From Endocalyx cinctus (lineage: Eukaryota > Ascomycota > Sordariomycetes > Amphisphaeriales > Apiosporaceae), in contig BCKC01000001.1 of the NCBI GenBank assembly GCA_001600455.1, positions 4,428,441 to 4,492,440 of the forward strand: 64,000 bases of DNA. Reading direction: 5' to 3'. The position numbers and the translations under genes were made by a program. The notes beneath the pieces were generated by a model, which saw nothing but the letters and a program-made list of their open reading frames with translations, had not been told where the DNA came from and did no database searches. The first letter of the stretch is position 1. Each line of letters starts with the position of its first letter. This document shows, one piece after another, positions 1-10,439 of this stretch.

Positions 1-385
1 GGTTGACATCAGAACCTTTGATTCCGAAACAGTCTTCGTACGATACCGAGTGCCGAAAACGCGGCCCTGTACTTCTAATGAACTCGCCTAGCTGGCGCAC
101 ATTTTCCACGTCAGATTCGTCTTCGTAAACATTTCCTGCGCTCTTGAGGGTAATTCCTGAAGAAGGCCGATCCGAGTTGACAGCCGAATGGGGATGGGGG
201 ACCCGAGAGCGTCGCGAACTCTCTCGCTTGGCGGTTTCAACGTCGAGGTTAGTCGGGAGTGGATGGGATATCTCTTCTCCGCTTGATATGGAACTGCGAC
301 TTGGCTGGGGCTGGGTCAGAAATATGCGCGATTGTCGCAATGCAGGATAGGTTTGGTAGACTGGCTTAGACGCGGGGGTCGCCAT
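1..385 (-). CDS. Hypothetical protein, 5' part only (runs off left edge)
   Basis: An uninterrupted reading frame starts at an ATG at 385-383 on the minus strand and stays open for 128 codons to the window edge, so the 3' end is missing. The translation begins MATPASKPVYQTYPALRQSR and is rich in Ser, Pro and Arg, with an acidic patch (VYEDESDVENV) near residue 95, so the N-terminal part is probably disordered. I recognise no domain. The evidence for a gene is a long open frame reaching the edge and a good initiation context. I infer a real gene whose folded domain lies outside the window. An additional upstream exon cannot be excluded. Confidence 0.55.
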   Translation of the reverse strand, partial: MATPASKPVYQTYPALRQSRIFLTQPQPSRSSISSGEEISHPLPTNLDVETAKRESSRRSRVPHPHSAVNSDRPSSGITLKSAGNVYEDESDVENVRQLGEFIRSTGPRFRHSVSYEDCFGIKGSDVN

Positions 386-2616
386 GAGAATCAGAACTTC
401 AGGCTATACCTGTTAATTGAGATCATTGATGTCTTCCGCCGGTCTCTATGCAACTCCAAGCTACAGCAGGCAAAATCTGGTAATTATTTGATGGTGGACA
501 ATCGGATTGTTTCCAGCGATTAATCTCGGTTGAAACAAGGTACAGCCGCTCGGAAGGACGCTTCTGCTTCTGATTATAAGAGTAATGTAACTGGGTGTAA
601 CCGCAGATGTAGTACGAGGCGAGACACAAAGAGAAGGCGAAACAAACAGGGTGGTTAGGTTGGAACAAATAAGGATTAATGTGAAGAGCGTAATGAGCCT
701 ATCTGTCTAGAAGCATGCAGTAACACGGCTCGACTCAGGAATTGATTAAGGACTATCTAGGCTGCATTAGACATTACGAATGAGCGTGTGTGTGAGAAGA
801 CGAAATCGTTAAGTCGTAGCTCGTCCATCTCATCCGTTCTCAGAAACTGGGGGGGGGGGGGGACGAGAAGAAGAGGTTGGTCTCCTTGCTCCCTCGGCGG
901 GGAAAAAGAGAGAGAGAGAGAGAAAGAGAGAAAGAGAAAAAAAAAAAAAAAACAGAAGCAATGAAAACATAGGAGATTGTAGATAAGCTCTAGGCAAGGA
1001 TACAATAGCGAGATATCTCAACTCATGTTATCTAAATCAGTCAATGTCCACCTTTCCTTACCCGGGCAAGTCGCTTTAATGATCGCCGGCGCCAAACCTC
1101 TTTACTACTACTCCTATATCTAATAGACGGCACTAACAATAATGCTGGCTGAAAATTTAACTCAACTATTGACTCTTACACACGGCACAAGAAATTATCA
1201 TCGGCATCAAGACCCCGACCTAAATATGTAGAGGGTAGGTAACTGACATACTAGCGTGCATAGAGTCCGTTTTTAGTACTCGGTACTAGGCCTTAGTGGC
1301 TTAAGCATCGGAGATGCCATCACCAGATCCATGCAGATGGTTGAATAGATGAGTTATTAGCTCGATTAACTACATACGCATCACAACAGCGTATTCGTTA
1401 AAATTGAAGCAATACAATTATCATACTCTCTCTCTCTCTCTCTCTTTTTTTTTTGGTTCTCTGGAGGATTTGGAGTTTTCGGGAGGTCCAAACTTCCGAC
1501 TGCAAGACTCGTCGCCACTTTGCGAAGAGAGTACGGAGTAAAAGGGATATAATTAATATATAAGTCGGAATACACGGGATTGGTAAAACCATAACACAAC
1601 AGAGAATGTCACGGTGGCTTACCTGGGCTGCCTGGGATAGGAGGATCTGAAAAGGAATTTCACTAGCCATCGTTACAAATTTACTCATCTCGATAAAAAT
1701 TCATCTCGATAAAAATTCATCTTTCGTGTTTCGTTCCCGTTCTACTACGACGTATATGCCGGTCCTACCGTACAACTATACTTCTCCCTCTTATTCATTT
1801 ATATATTCCAAGGTTATATATACTATACTACATACACATATGAGGTCATATTGAAAAAAAAAAATGCGACGCCACGATAATGTTTCGGGATTTAAATCTG
1901 AGATAGTATTATTATTATGATTATTTTGGATTCTTTTTTAAGTATGAATTAACTACTTCGTACTATTATTGGAGTAATTGGGATTCACTGATGTCAGCGA
2001 AATGACGTAGTGGCATTTTTTATTTATTTTAATTCAAACGTCTCACACTTAATCGCGCCTAATTCGGAAATTTTTCAGGATAGAGTCACTGAAATACATA
2101 TAGGGCGTTTGACAGATTTCGGGCACCTACTTATTATGGTACCTGTTCATTTCACTCGTCGTATATACCGTTGGGCTTTCATATGGCGAGGATAGGGTAG
2201 TCCTGGTAAGTAAAACTTACTACGTCCCCTTGATACCCTGACTGCCTGACAGCCCTGGGAGGTCTCTTCAAGCTTTATTTATATGTTTATATTATATGTA
2301 TGTACGTGTCTGCGTGTATATGTATGGATGTATGAATGTACATATTTTACATGGGTGATGCATCCACGTAACATTCTCGTAGATTTTCTTACAGGCATAA
2401 ATCCGTCATATCCTACCCTTTTTGTTTTAACGCCAAGATAACAGTTACCATCCCCAACGCTTACAGTATCCCGAGATAGACATTCTTGCATCTTGAAATC
2501 TAGCCTGCTAGGTTAGAAATCTTGGAAATCTTGATATTATTGATTTTTTTTTTTTATCTTCATTAGACCCTCTCTTTTCTCTCCACAACGAAATCGTTCG
2601 AGATAACAACTTCATC
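386..2616. other. Intergenic, low-complexity tracts
   Basis: No convincing complete gene. It holds a G-run near 850, a GA-rich and poly-A tract at about 905-955, and a CT/T tract at about 1423-1455. An exon-like segment on the minus strand (1688 down to 1623, 22 codons from an ATG, ending CAG before GTAAGC) has a perfect donor site, but no downstream exon could be joined to it. Confidence 0.5.
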
Positions 2617-4057
2617 ATGAGCAATCCATGGAATTTAGCTAATATGACAGAGGAAAAGAGCCTCAAGGTAAGTTAATAATATCGTCTTAGAGATTTACCT
2701 CCATCTTCACCTACATACACTACATCTCGTGCATGCGAATCGATGTATTCCTCATTTATGCTGACCTACCTTCGTCAAATTCAACTATGTAGAAAACATT
2801 CATCATCGCAACTTTGTGCTCCACCCTTATCGGAACCTTTTCCTCATCCATAGGATTGTGGGATCGAGTTCAAGACAAGCGACGTCAAAAAAAGACCGAT
2901 AGCAAACAAGTAAGTTGAAAGCTTTCTGAATTCGGTTTTTTTTTTTTTTTTCGAAATGATCATAATTATATTAACATGGTGAATTAAAAAAAAAAAAAAA
3001 AAGGATGGCGAGATTCGCAAGCTTCGAGAAAAAGTAGAACAGGCAGAGAAGCGAAGTGCCGAGCGCGAGGAAGAACTCGGCAGAAGGCGAGATAGGGAAG
3101 ATGACCTAGGCCGCTCTCTCGAGAGATCCGGGGCCCTTATACAGAGAGAATTCGATACTGGCCTAGAACGATTAGGTAGACGTTACGCCGTCGGAGATAG
3201 TATGCCTTTCATTATCTATTTCTCCCTCCATTTAATCAGTCGTCTCTTCTAACTCGTACCATCCAGCCTTAACGGAAAATCAGCTACAGGCACAAATCAT
3301 CTCCCTCCAGCAGACCGTCATTAATGTCTTGCAAGAAGCGCTCTGCAACGAGCGGACGCTTACTCGAGATGATATGTCTCGGCTCTTACTCGCCTCGCGA
3401 GCCGCCCGGGAAGGGTCTCTGGACGCCCTGCGCCAGCAGTATCAGCGATTGGCGCACAGCACGCAACAACCACCCCGGGCGTTACCGCCCCCCAACAAGC
3501 GCGCGTCCATGACCGCCGAATTCCCGGAAGCCGCGCTATACTGCCGGTACAGCTTGGACCTACAGTATGTCCCGGGCAAACCTCTGTCGGCCTCGTTCGC
3601 CCCCGGCGGGGACGGTAGGTGTCCCGACTGTCGGGTCCGGCTGGACATGGACTCTCCCGACACGTACTGGAACATCGAAAAGCGGGTTCCCGTCGTTATT
3701 TCGGACGGGAGGTACGATGAAGAAGTGATCGAGACACATCGGTTCGCCCTCGGGCAGCGCTTTGTCGTCAAGTGCCACACGGCCGACGGAGAGTATGCCT
3801 GCGTCCTGTGCAGCCGGCACCGCAACGTCGACGTCATCTGTGGAAGCGTCGATACCCTCGTCAACCACGTGGGCCGTGCGCATGATATTACCGAGCTCAG
3901 TAGAGACGAGGATCTCCGGGGTGACGGGTCGTCGTTGTTGTCGTCGCCGCCGCCTCGTTTGCATCCACATCCGCCTTCGCAAAAGGCACTGCCCCCAATC
4001 GATCGGGAAAGCGAAAGATCTGTAGTAGGCTCCGATCACTACGTGCGATCACGTTAA
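2617..4057 (+). CDS. Membrane-anchored coiled-coil protein with C-terminal Cys/His domain, function unknown
   Basis: Four exons give one continuous frame: 2617-2667, 2793-2909, 3004-3199 and 3267-4057 (384 aa). All introns are GT-AG. Residues about 18-40 (FIIATLCSTLIGTFSSSIGL) look like one membrane segment. Residues about 57-115 are a charged Glu/Arg/Lys coiled coil (REKVEQAEKRSAEREEELGR). Residues 240-327 carry Cys pairs and a C2H2-like set: C240/C243, C300/C303, H322/H327, in the context YACVLC...LVNHVGRAH. The tail is Ser/Pro-rich. I do not know a named family. I infer an organelle-membrane protein with a zinc-stabilised soluble domain. The first exon is short (17 codons); the start is the first ATG in a good context and joins cleanly to a GTAAGT donor. 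Confidence 0.75.
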
Positions 4058-5202
4058 TGACTGTTGATGGTCTTTCTTCTTGTCTTCCTTTCTGTTTTTT
4101 TTTTCTATCTCTCTGGAGATTGGTAAACACGGAGAAGGAAAAAGTTTTTTTTTTTCTTCTTCTTTCTTCATTTCCACCATTTCTTAACGACGTTACGATT
4201 TTATTTATTTATTTGTTTATTGTTTTTTTTTTGTTTTGTTTTCGGAACAGGACTCGGTAATTTGCTATAGGTTCTTACAGACGCAATATAGGCATGAGGG
4301 GTTCATCTTCTGGGAAATTTAACAGGTCCTGCATACAGATAACGATGTGATGACACATAACCATAGGATTCTTTTGGCTATATAATAACAACCCGTATTC
4401 AACACCATGACAGTACACATTGACGTACCAGTGTGTGTAGCCCAACTGATATCATGACCTTTTTTCCTCTCTAGTTATCTTCGAATATGACGCCTTCGAG
4501 TAATTTGTGGATCAACTCTTCAAAAAGTAATAGCCGCCAATAGTACTATGTGAGTAATGATAGATCAGTTCCAGTTCCCCCACAAGAACTTATGATCAAT
4601 CTTCTACTTCTAGTACAGCGTGACTTTTTTTCTTTTCTTTTCTGGATTGTGAATAATCTTATCATGATATATCTGGACCGCTCCATGTCTAGACGAGATT
4701 ATCAGCAGGGAGGTCAGCAAGCTTCTCCGCGTCCCCGGAAAGAGACCAGAAACATTAACCTGGGGTATACGACCGTTCAACATCGTTACCGTCTTATTAG
4801 AGTCACATGGCGAAATCAAGATCACCTACCTCTAAAAGCTGAAGCCAAGGAATTCAGTATCGAATCAAAGATCTTGTACAGCTCTGCCGATGAAGCTTAA
4901 AGAAGTGCCGGCTATTTAGCCATGATAAATTCCCAGCACAACACTTGTATATAATATATTATCATATTATTTCTCCTGGACCGTATTAGTGGTTAATCGA
5001 TTAAACGAGTAAGTTGCTTTGGTCCGGGGATCGAGAACACTTATCGGCAACTCAATTCTCCTTCGTCGCGAAAGCGCTTTGTTCTATCTTTATATATCAG
5101 TGAAGGATGACGCGGTACTCACACCCTGGGTGATCATTCCATTGATTCTACTGTCTTTCTCATCCTGTTAGTAATTCAGCTAGACTAAATTAAATCGTCA
5201 AG
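4058..5202. other. Intergenic between zinc-finger protein and LPMO
   Basis: T-rich 3' flank (about 4090-4240) followed by unremarkable sequence. A 116-codon open frame at 4550-4900 begins at GTG and shows no domain or codon bias; I do not call it. The last ~110 bases are the LPMO promoter. Confidence 0.5.
5091..5097 (+). promoter_or_regulatory. TATA-like element upstream of AA9 LPMO
   Basis: TATATAT lies about 105 nt upstream of the LPMO start codon, a plausible distance for a fungal TATA box with a short 5' UTR. Position and composition only. Confidence 0.35.
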
Positions 5203-6268
5203 ATGATGTTCTCTATTCCCGCTCTGCTGCTCATGGCAGCCACAGCTGAAGCCCACTGTGAGTCTCTATATATCTCCACTACCAGGTAACCTTTCAAACG
5301 GACGAATTACTGACTCACCACTGTGCTTAACTAGATCGCTTCTCTAAAGTCATCGTGGGCGGAAAAGCTGAAGCCACCGAGTGGACTTCGGTGCGAATGA
5401 CCAAGAACTACCAAGGAAACTTCGGGGTCACAGACGTCGTAAGTTCCCACATTTACAGTTTCTACACCAATTTCTTGAAGCTTCTTCAAGTTGCACGAGA
5501 CTTAGGCAGGACCATTCTTGTTATATCTGCGAGGTTATGTCCACTCTACTACGGTATCTAAGGAGCTATTTACTAACATGCAATGTTTCTGCGGACTTAG
5601 AACAGCGCCGATATGCGGTGCTTCCAGATGAAGGCTGGTACCGCTACCGCGACGGTGGCTGCGGGCGAGAAGTTGGGTTTTGTCGCCAACGCCGCCGTCA
5701 CTCACTTCGGACCCGTGCAGTTCTACATGGCTAAAGTACCCGAGGGCGCCGATATCAACAGCTGGGAGGCTGCTGGAAACGTTTGGTTTAAGGCCGGAAG
5801 CATCAGCGCAGTCCCCCCACTTGGCTCGAGCGAAGCTACTTGGCCAGCTTACAGTATGTTCAAGAAAAAACTCTTTTTCTCTTTCTGTCTATCACTCCTA
5901 GTTTTTCTTTCAAGATAAAGTGAAAAAAAAAAAACAGACGCTGGGAAGAGGGGAGAAAGCTAAACTACTATAACCCCAAACAAACAGACAAGGAGACCGT
6001 CGAGTTCACGATTCCCAAGAACGTACCGAGTGGAAAGTACCTCGTAAGAGTAGAGAGCATTGCGCTTCACCAGGCACAGTCCGTCGGCGGTGCCCAGATC
6101 TACCTCTCGTGCGCGCAGGTGGAGGTAACGGGCGGAGGCAGCGGGACTCCAGGGCCTCTTGTAGCATTCCCCGGCGCGTACAAGGCGACGGATTCCGGCT
6201 TGATGTGGTCGTACTATCCAGTGCCTACCTCGTACACGGCACCCGGTCCGGCGGTTTGGTCAGGTTGA
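5203..6268 (+). CDS. AA9 lytic polysaccharide monooxygenase (former GH61), secreted
   Basis: Four exons (5203-5257, 5335-5438, 5601-5853, 5988-6268) encode 230 aa. A signal peptide (MMFSIPALLLMAATAEA) ends just before His18, which becomes the mature N-terminal His of the copper histidine brace. The second brace ligand is His88 (VTHFGPVQ) and the axial Tyr is Tyr176 (QIYLSCAQ). His165 and Gln174 match the usual second-sphere residues, and Cys60/Cys179 fit the conserved disulphide. The end (YPVPTSYTAPGPAVWSG) is typical of AA9. There is no CBM1, so this is a minimal single-domain form. The family oxidatively cleaves cellulose or hemicellulose outside the cell, using copper and a reductant with O2 or H2O2. 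The exact substrate and regioselectivity cannot be read from the sequence. It lies upstream of an unrelated hydrolase. Confidence 0.93.
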
Positions 6269-7429
6269 AAGTAAGCGAGCTTGGGGCTATGACGGGAGAA
6301 GGGGGGCAGACCTCGTTATTTGGTTGCGAGCTTTAGTCAGCGTTTAAAGCGAGTAGCTGATGAATGAGTAACACTGACTACGGAACGTACTTTCAAGATA
6401 GTGAATAACGTAGATAATATTGTCTCGTCATCTGATTTTTCATCAACCCAGCTGTATATGACGATTTAGAATCTTGAAAAGTCCGGTCATTGTACATGCT
6501 TCAGCACTGATTCGTGGATAAATCAACACAGGCACCTGCCGAAAATAAGATATGTAGTGACCAAAAACTTCTATTGACGACATGCATTTGGGTTGAAACC
6601 TGTATCTTGGACCACGATAACACTCGTCTTAAATGGATTATCACCTGAGGTCGATTGAAATTCTATTATGACCGAACCTGTAAGTTTGTAAGCGGCTTAC
6701 GCAAGTAGAGATGCAGAATATTGATACAGAATCTTAGAAGGGGAAGGGCTTCTTTCTACCCCGATCTAGATTCTGCTTCTCTCTTAGGTTGGCAGGGGTC
6801 ATGCAGCTGGAAATTCCCAATTCAAAGCGGCCGTATGAGTCACTACCGATAGTGGTGCGTGAGTATCGACCTTTACCAAACCCCATTCGGCTCAGAAGTA
6901 CAGGCCAATCAAATAGGATAAACCGTATGAAGGTAGTAACTGTATGTACTGTTTAGGTTAGCAATTTACATGAAGAGAGGCTTAGCGAAGCGATCGCAGG
7001 CGTCGTCAATATGGACGAGACAATAGTAACTTGCAGTTGGACTACGTAATGAAGATGTCCAGCGTATATTTACAGGAAAAACGATACGTGTCTGCCTAGG
7101 ACCTTTTCATCCCCTTGTACGTTCTCCGAGGTCAGCCGTTGGTGGCTATCTGTATGCCGAGAAACCTCTATACCTTTACTATGTCAAGGAGGTAATAATT
7201 CCGGAATGATTTATGGTACGATTGGCGAAACACTTGATACACTTATTCCACCCTAGTTCTCTTTGCCCCCTTTCTTAAAGCCGAGAGATGTAAGCGTGGC
7301 AATATAAATAGACAACAGCATAACTGACGGCGTATCTACTTGATTCACAGAACTTGTTACTGTGTTGGGTCTTCAAACTTTTTTTTTCTCCATTAGGGTC
7401 ATTTCAAGCTCAGTCTTATCGTCTCAAAA
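6269..7429. other. Intergenic between LPMO and alpha/beta hydrolase
   Basis: About 1.16 kb with no open frame worth reporting. The downstream end carries the hydrolase promoter. Confidence 0.5.
7303..7310 (+). promoter_or_regulatory. TATA box candidate of the hydrolase gene
   Basis: TATAAATA occurs 120 nt before the hydrolase ATG. A pyrimidine-rich stretch (7381-7392) lies between it and the start codon. Consistent with a core promoter; no direct proof. Confidence 0.4.
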
Positions 7430-8323
7430 ATGTCGACTTCAAATGACTCTGTTAAATCAGGCTACTTGGAAGTCCCCGGTGCCTCTCTTTACTACGAGGT
7501 CTTCGGGAGCAAATCTAGCCTCCCCCTTCTCCTATTGATACCTGGAGGGAACGGGGACTGCCCCGTCTACCGGCCCGTGGCCCATCTACTTCAAACGGAC
7601 TACACGGTCGTCATCTATGACCGTCGAGGATTCTCGCGCAGCCGTTTGTCTCCGGCGGAGCCGCAGGACTACTCTAATCGGATCTGGACGGACGCGGACG
7701 ACGCTCGTCGCTTAATCGAGCATTTTTGCCCGGACGAAGGCAACAAGACGGCGACGGTATTCGGTACCAGTTCCGGAGCAATTGTCTCCCTAAAGCTATT
7801 AGTCACGTATCCGCAACACATCCGCACGCTCGTGTGTCACGAACCGCCGGCTATGAAGATACTTCCGGATGCGGCGGAGCTGGAAGTGAGCCAGAGGGCC
7901 ATTTACGCCACATACCGGGCTTCGGGCCTCCCTCCTGCTTTCGCGGAGTTCTGGAAGTTGTCTAAACTTGAACACTATTCTCAGGAGTCGCGGTGGGGAC
8001 CGGCTTTAGAATCGGATGAGCCACAAAATCCCTCCCCTTTCGCTTTCGCGAATGTGCAGTACTGGTTCGAGCGCGAATTTTTACATTATCCTCTCGAAAA
8101 CCTAGACCTCGATGAAATATGTGCATGCGGGAGAGAGAAGCTTGTTTTATGCTGTGGAAGAATGACAAGCAAGGAGACCTTAATGTATCGCGCCAACGCG
8201 TTAATAGCCGAACACTTAGGGCTCGATGTTATGTTGCTTCCCGGCGAACATTCTGGGTATCTCGGGGATTCGGAAAGGTTCGCTGCTGAACTAACTACTG
8301 CGTTACGAAAGAAAGAACGATAA
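7430..8323 (+). CDS. Alpha/beta-hydrolase fold protein
   Basis: A single-exon gene of 297 aa starting at ATG in an A-rich context. The N-terminal strand region LLLLIPGGNGD (residues 33-43) is the oxyanion-loop area; here the common HG is replaced by PGG. YDRRGFSRS (63-71) is a standard fold motif. The nucleophile elbow is GTSSG with Ser114, and His274 in PGEHSGYL is the likely catalytic base. The substrate is unknown: related small hydrolases include esterases, epoxide hydrolases and lactonases. No signal peptide is seen, so it is probably cytosolic. An intronless gene downstream of an intron-containing LPMO does not by itself suggest transfer. Confidence 0.82.
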   Translation: MSTSNDSVKSGYLEVPGASLYYEVFGSKSSLPLLLLIPGGNGDCPVYRPVAHLLQTDYTVVIYDRRGFSRSRLSPAEPQDYSNRIWTDADDARRLIEHFCPDEGNKTATVFGTSSGAIVSLKLLVTYPQHIRTLVCHEPPAMKILPDAAELEVSQRAIYATYRASGLPPAFAEFWKLSKLEHYSQESRWGPALESDEPQNPSPFAFANVQYWFEREFLHYPLENLDLDEICACGREKLVLCCGRMTSKETLMYRANALIAEHLGLDVMLLPGEHSGYLGDSERFAAELTTALRKKER

Positions 8324-8403
8324 CACTTAATTGTAGGGTTGTGGATATTAATTTCTGATAGGTACTGTATAATGAAGTATTTTGATATATTACGGAAATA
8401 TAA

Positions 8404-8404
8404 T

Positions 8405-8442
<38 letters not shown>
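8404..8442. repeat. T21-A18 homopolymer block
   Basis: A run of 21 T immediately followed by 18 A lies between the hydrolase stop codon and the tRNA gene. It is self-complementary and could form a hairpin or serve as a terminator/poly(A)-promoting element. Such runs are also prone to length error in assemblies. Confidence 0.8.
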
Positions 8443-8479
8443 GAAAAAAGAGAGAAAAAAAAAAGGAAGTAGGATAAAG

Positions 8480-8489
8480 AAAAATAAAA
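8480..8489 (-). terminator. RNA polymerase III T-run terminators for tRNA-Leu
   Basis: On the transcribed (minus) strand, T4 and T5 runs separated by one A occur 23-32 nt after the tRNA 3' end, as expected for Pol III termination. A far longer T run lies further downstream. Confidence 0.55.
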
Positions 8490-8511
8490 TCCGTAGGATA
8501 ACTTCGTATGT

Positions 8512-8626
8512 GTCAAGAGTGGGATTCGAACCCACGCCTCTTGCGAGAACAGAATAACTCAAATTTTCAACTTCGTGAAGCTTACCAACTTAAGTCTGTC
8601 GCCTTAAACCCCTCGGCCATCTTGAC
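8512..8626 (-). tRNA. trnL-UAA: tRNA-Leu (anticodon UAA) with intron
   Basis: Acceptor strands GTCAAGA and TCTTGAC pair perfectly. The T arm is GTGGG-TTCGAAT-CCCAC. The anticodon stem ACAGA/TCTGT surrounds loop C-T-TAA-G, with anticodon TAA at 8592-8590. A 34-nt intron (8588-8555) sits after position 37, the canonical nuclear site. The variable arm is long (TCTC-GCAA-GAG), which marks a class II tRNA, as for Leu. Mature length is about 81 nt before CCA addition. The B box GGTTCGAATCC is intact. Confidence 0.93.
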
Positions 8627-9558
8627 GTATACTCTGTGCACGGTCTTATTTTAAACTAGTAGACCTAAGACTAGGTTAGCCTCTGATTGCCCTGTATTTC
8701 CCTATCGCGAACTAGCCAATTAACGATAAAGTAACTGCAGTAAATTCAAGTGCCTAGCCTCATTTTTTTTTTATGTTATTATCTTTGCCCGTCCCTAAAA
8801 ATGTAGGTTAAGCTGTTTATGTCCATCTCGTGATACTCAAACACTGTTTAATGCAATTCTATACACCAAAATGATTACTTTCCATATTACCCGCGACATG
8901 GACCGCGTTTGTCACCATGAAACCAAGACTCTCTCATCTGTAACTTTTTCTTGCTCTCTTATCATTTTATTCCATTGCATCTACCTATCTGCTTCGACAC
9001 CTAAGGACCATATTGTTTTATCTCTATAACTCTCACCATGTTGTAATCGACCTGGACTTACCTAAATAGGGTTACTGTTTGTAAAGACGACGAGTGACTC
9101 TTGTACGATAACACATGTGTGCATACGACATATATATGTTGGCCAGTGATGATGGACCTCAACTACCATGGAGAAAAATAACCAGGAAGCCGCGGTGAGT
9201 AATTGGCCATAAAATTTCAATCTTCCTTAGCACATAAATTGAGATAAACCATGGGGATCAGGGCATATCTCAGAGTGTAGGCAAGGGTGTTTTGGGTTTG
9301 TTCGAGTCCGTCTTTGGGCAGGGGAATTGAGCACATCCATTTGGGAAAGCAGATTAATTCAGCCATGTCACCTTGTAGGGTTAAAACTGGGACCGCGCTG
9401 GCTTTTGTTCATGTCTTGATTTTTTTTGTTTTCATGTTAGAGGGCGTTGGCGAAGCCTAATGCAAAGCCATTCCTGAACTCCAGTTAAAAAAAAGATGCA
9501 GCAGAAAAGATAACATCTTCAGCCATTGACCCTTCCGATCCCATGCCATCATCCCTAT
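8627..9558. other. Intergenic between tRNA-Leu and RPL12
   Basis: Apart from the speculative tiny ORF at 9168-9330, nothing gene-like. It contains the tRNA 5' flank and the RPL12 3' flank. Confidence 0.5.
9168..9330 (+). CDS. Possible tiny two-exon ORF (31 aa), speculative
   Basis: An ATG in a strong context (ACCATGG, 9168) opens MEKNNQEAA and ends at a GTGAGT donor (9195). A 67-nt candidate intron ends at CAG (9261), and the next 22 codons read GISQSVGKGVLGLFESVFGQ and then GN before TGA at 9328. The second part is glycine-spaced and amphipathic. There is no clear branch point or polypyrimidine tract, so this is weak. Confidence 0.25.
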
Positions 9559-10439
9559 TTATTCTTCAGGAACTGCAAACAAAACGGTCAGCTTTATCAA
9601 AGACAAAATCGAGAAAGAGAAAGGATTCGGCTAGTGCGATACTTACTGTCGATTACGCCGTTGTCGATGTCCTCGGTAACGGCTCTAGGACTTCGTCCAT
9701 CTACCTGGCAGCCTACACTGTTCGCAGTACCCAAGATCTCCTTCACGCAGCCGGCCAGATCCTTAGAGAAAGACTTGAATCGCATTGTCCGGGCAATTTC
9801 GATAATCTCGTCTAAGGGGATGCTCTTGGTGTGCTTGATATTCTTCTCCTTTTTGCGGTCACGGGGCGGCTCTTTCAAGGCCTTGATGACCAAGGTAGAG
9901 GCGGTGGGAACGACCGAGACGGCGGCTTGACGGTTCTGAATGGTGAGCTTGACGGTAACGCGGAGACCTTTCTATAAGTTTGTTAGTTTGTTTATCTATT
10001 CAAGCCCTTCCTGCGGGTCTGGGATAACCGTAAATGTAGGGAAAAGAAGATGAGCGTACCCAGTCACCGGTGGCCTTCGCGATATCTTCTCCGACCTTCT
10101 TGGGGGAAAGACCGAGAGGACCGATCTTAGGAGCGAGAGCGGAAGAAGCACCGACTTCACCACCAGTCGCTCGAAGGTGGCTAAATTCAAAAAGATTTCG
10201 TGTTAGTGAGGTATTCTATTTGAGAACCGTACCGCAGTTTCGTTGTTGATTTCGATCGCAAAGACGTTGTAGTCGTCGTCTGTCAAATTAGGCTCATACG
10301 TACATGATCTTCACCTCATTGGGGTCGAACTTGGGAGCTATTGTTGTAAAAAGATTATATTAGTTTCTATTATTTGCGCAATAGGCCAATAATCTGTCTA
10401 TTGTTTGAATTGATGACAAGACGAAATAAACTTACGCAT
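9559..10439 (-). CDS. RPL12: 60S ribosomal protein L12 (uL11)
   Basis: Five coding exons on the minus strand: 10439-10436, 10337-10304, 10180-10060, 9971-9647 and 9572-9559. They give 165 aa, exactly the family length. The protein starts [20 protein letters not shown] and ends [13 protein letters not shown]. The segment [20 protein letters not shown] is the highly conserved uL11 N-terminal core, and the C-terminal domain carries [12 protein letters not shown]. It binds 25S rRNA at the base of the ribosomal stalk (the GTPase-associated centre). The gene is intron-rich, with two minute coding exons (4 nt and 14 nt), which automatic prediction can easily miss. All introns are GT-AG. Confidence 0.95.

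Noticed and set aside
3560..4039. 159-codon minus-strand frame
   Set aside because: Antisense to the zinc-finger exon, where the sense frame carries conserved Cys/His spacing.
4550..4900. 116-codon plus-strand frame starting at GTG
   Set aside because: No upstream ATG, no recognisable domain and no splice structure; composition like intergenic DNA.
8339..8557. Plus-strand frame ending SRVGFEPTPLARTE
   Set aside because: This peptide is the classic false translation across the T arm of a tRNA; the region is tRNA-Leu.
9280..9310. GTTCGAGTCC resembling a tRNA T loop
   Set aside because: No acceptor or anticodon stem can be built around it.
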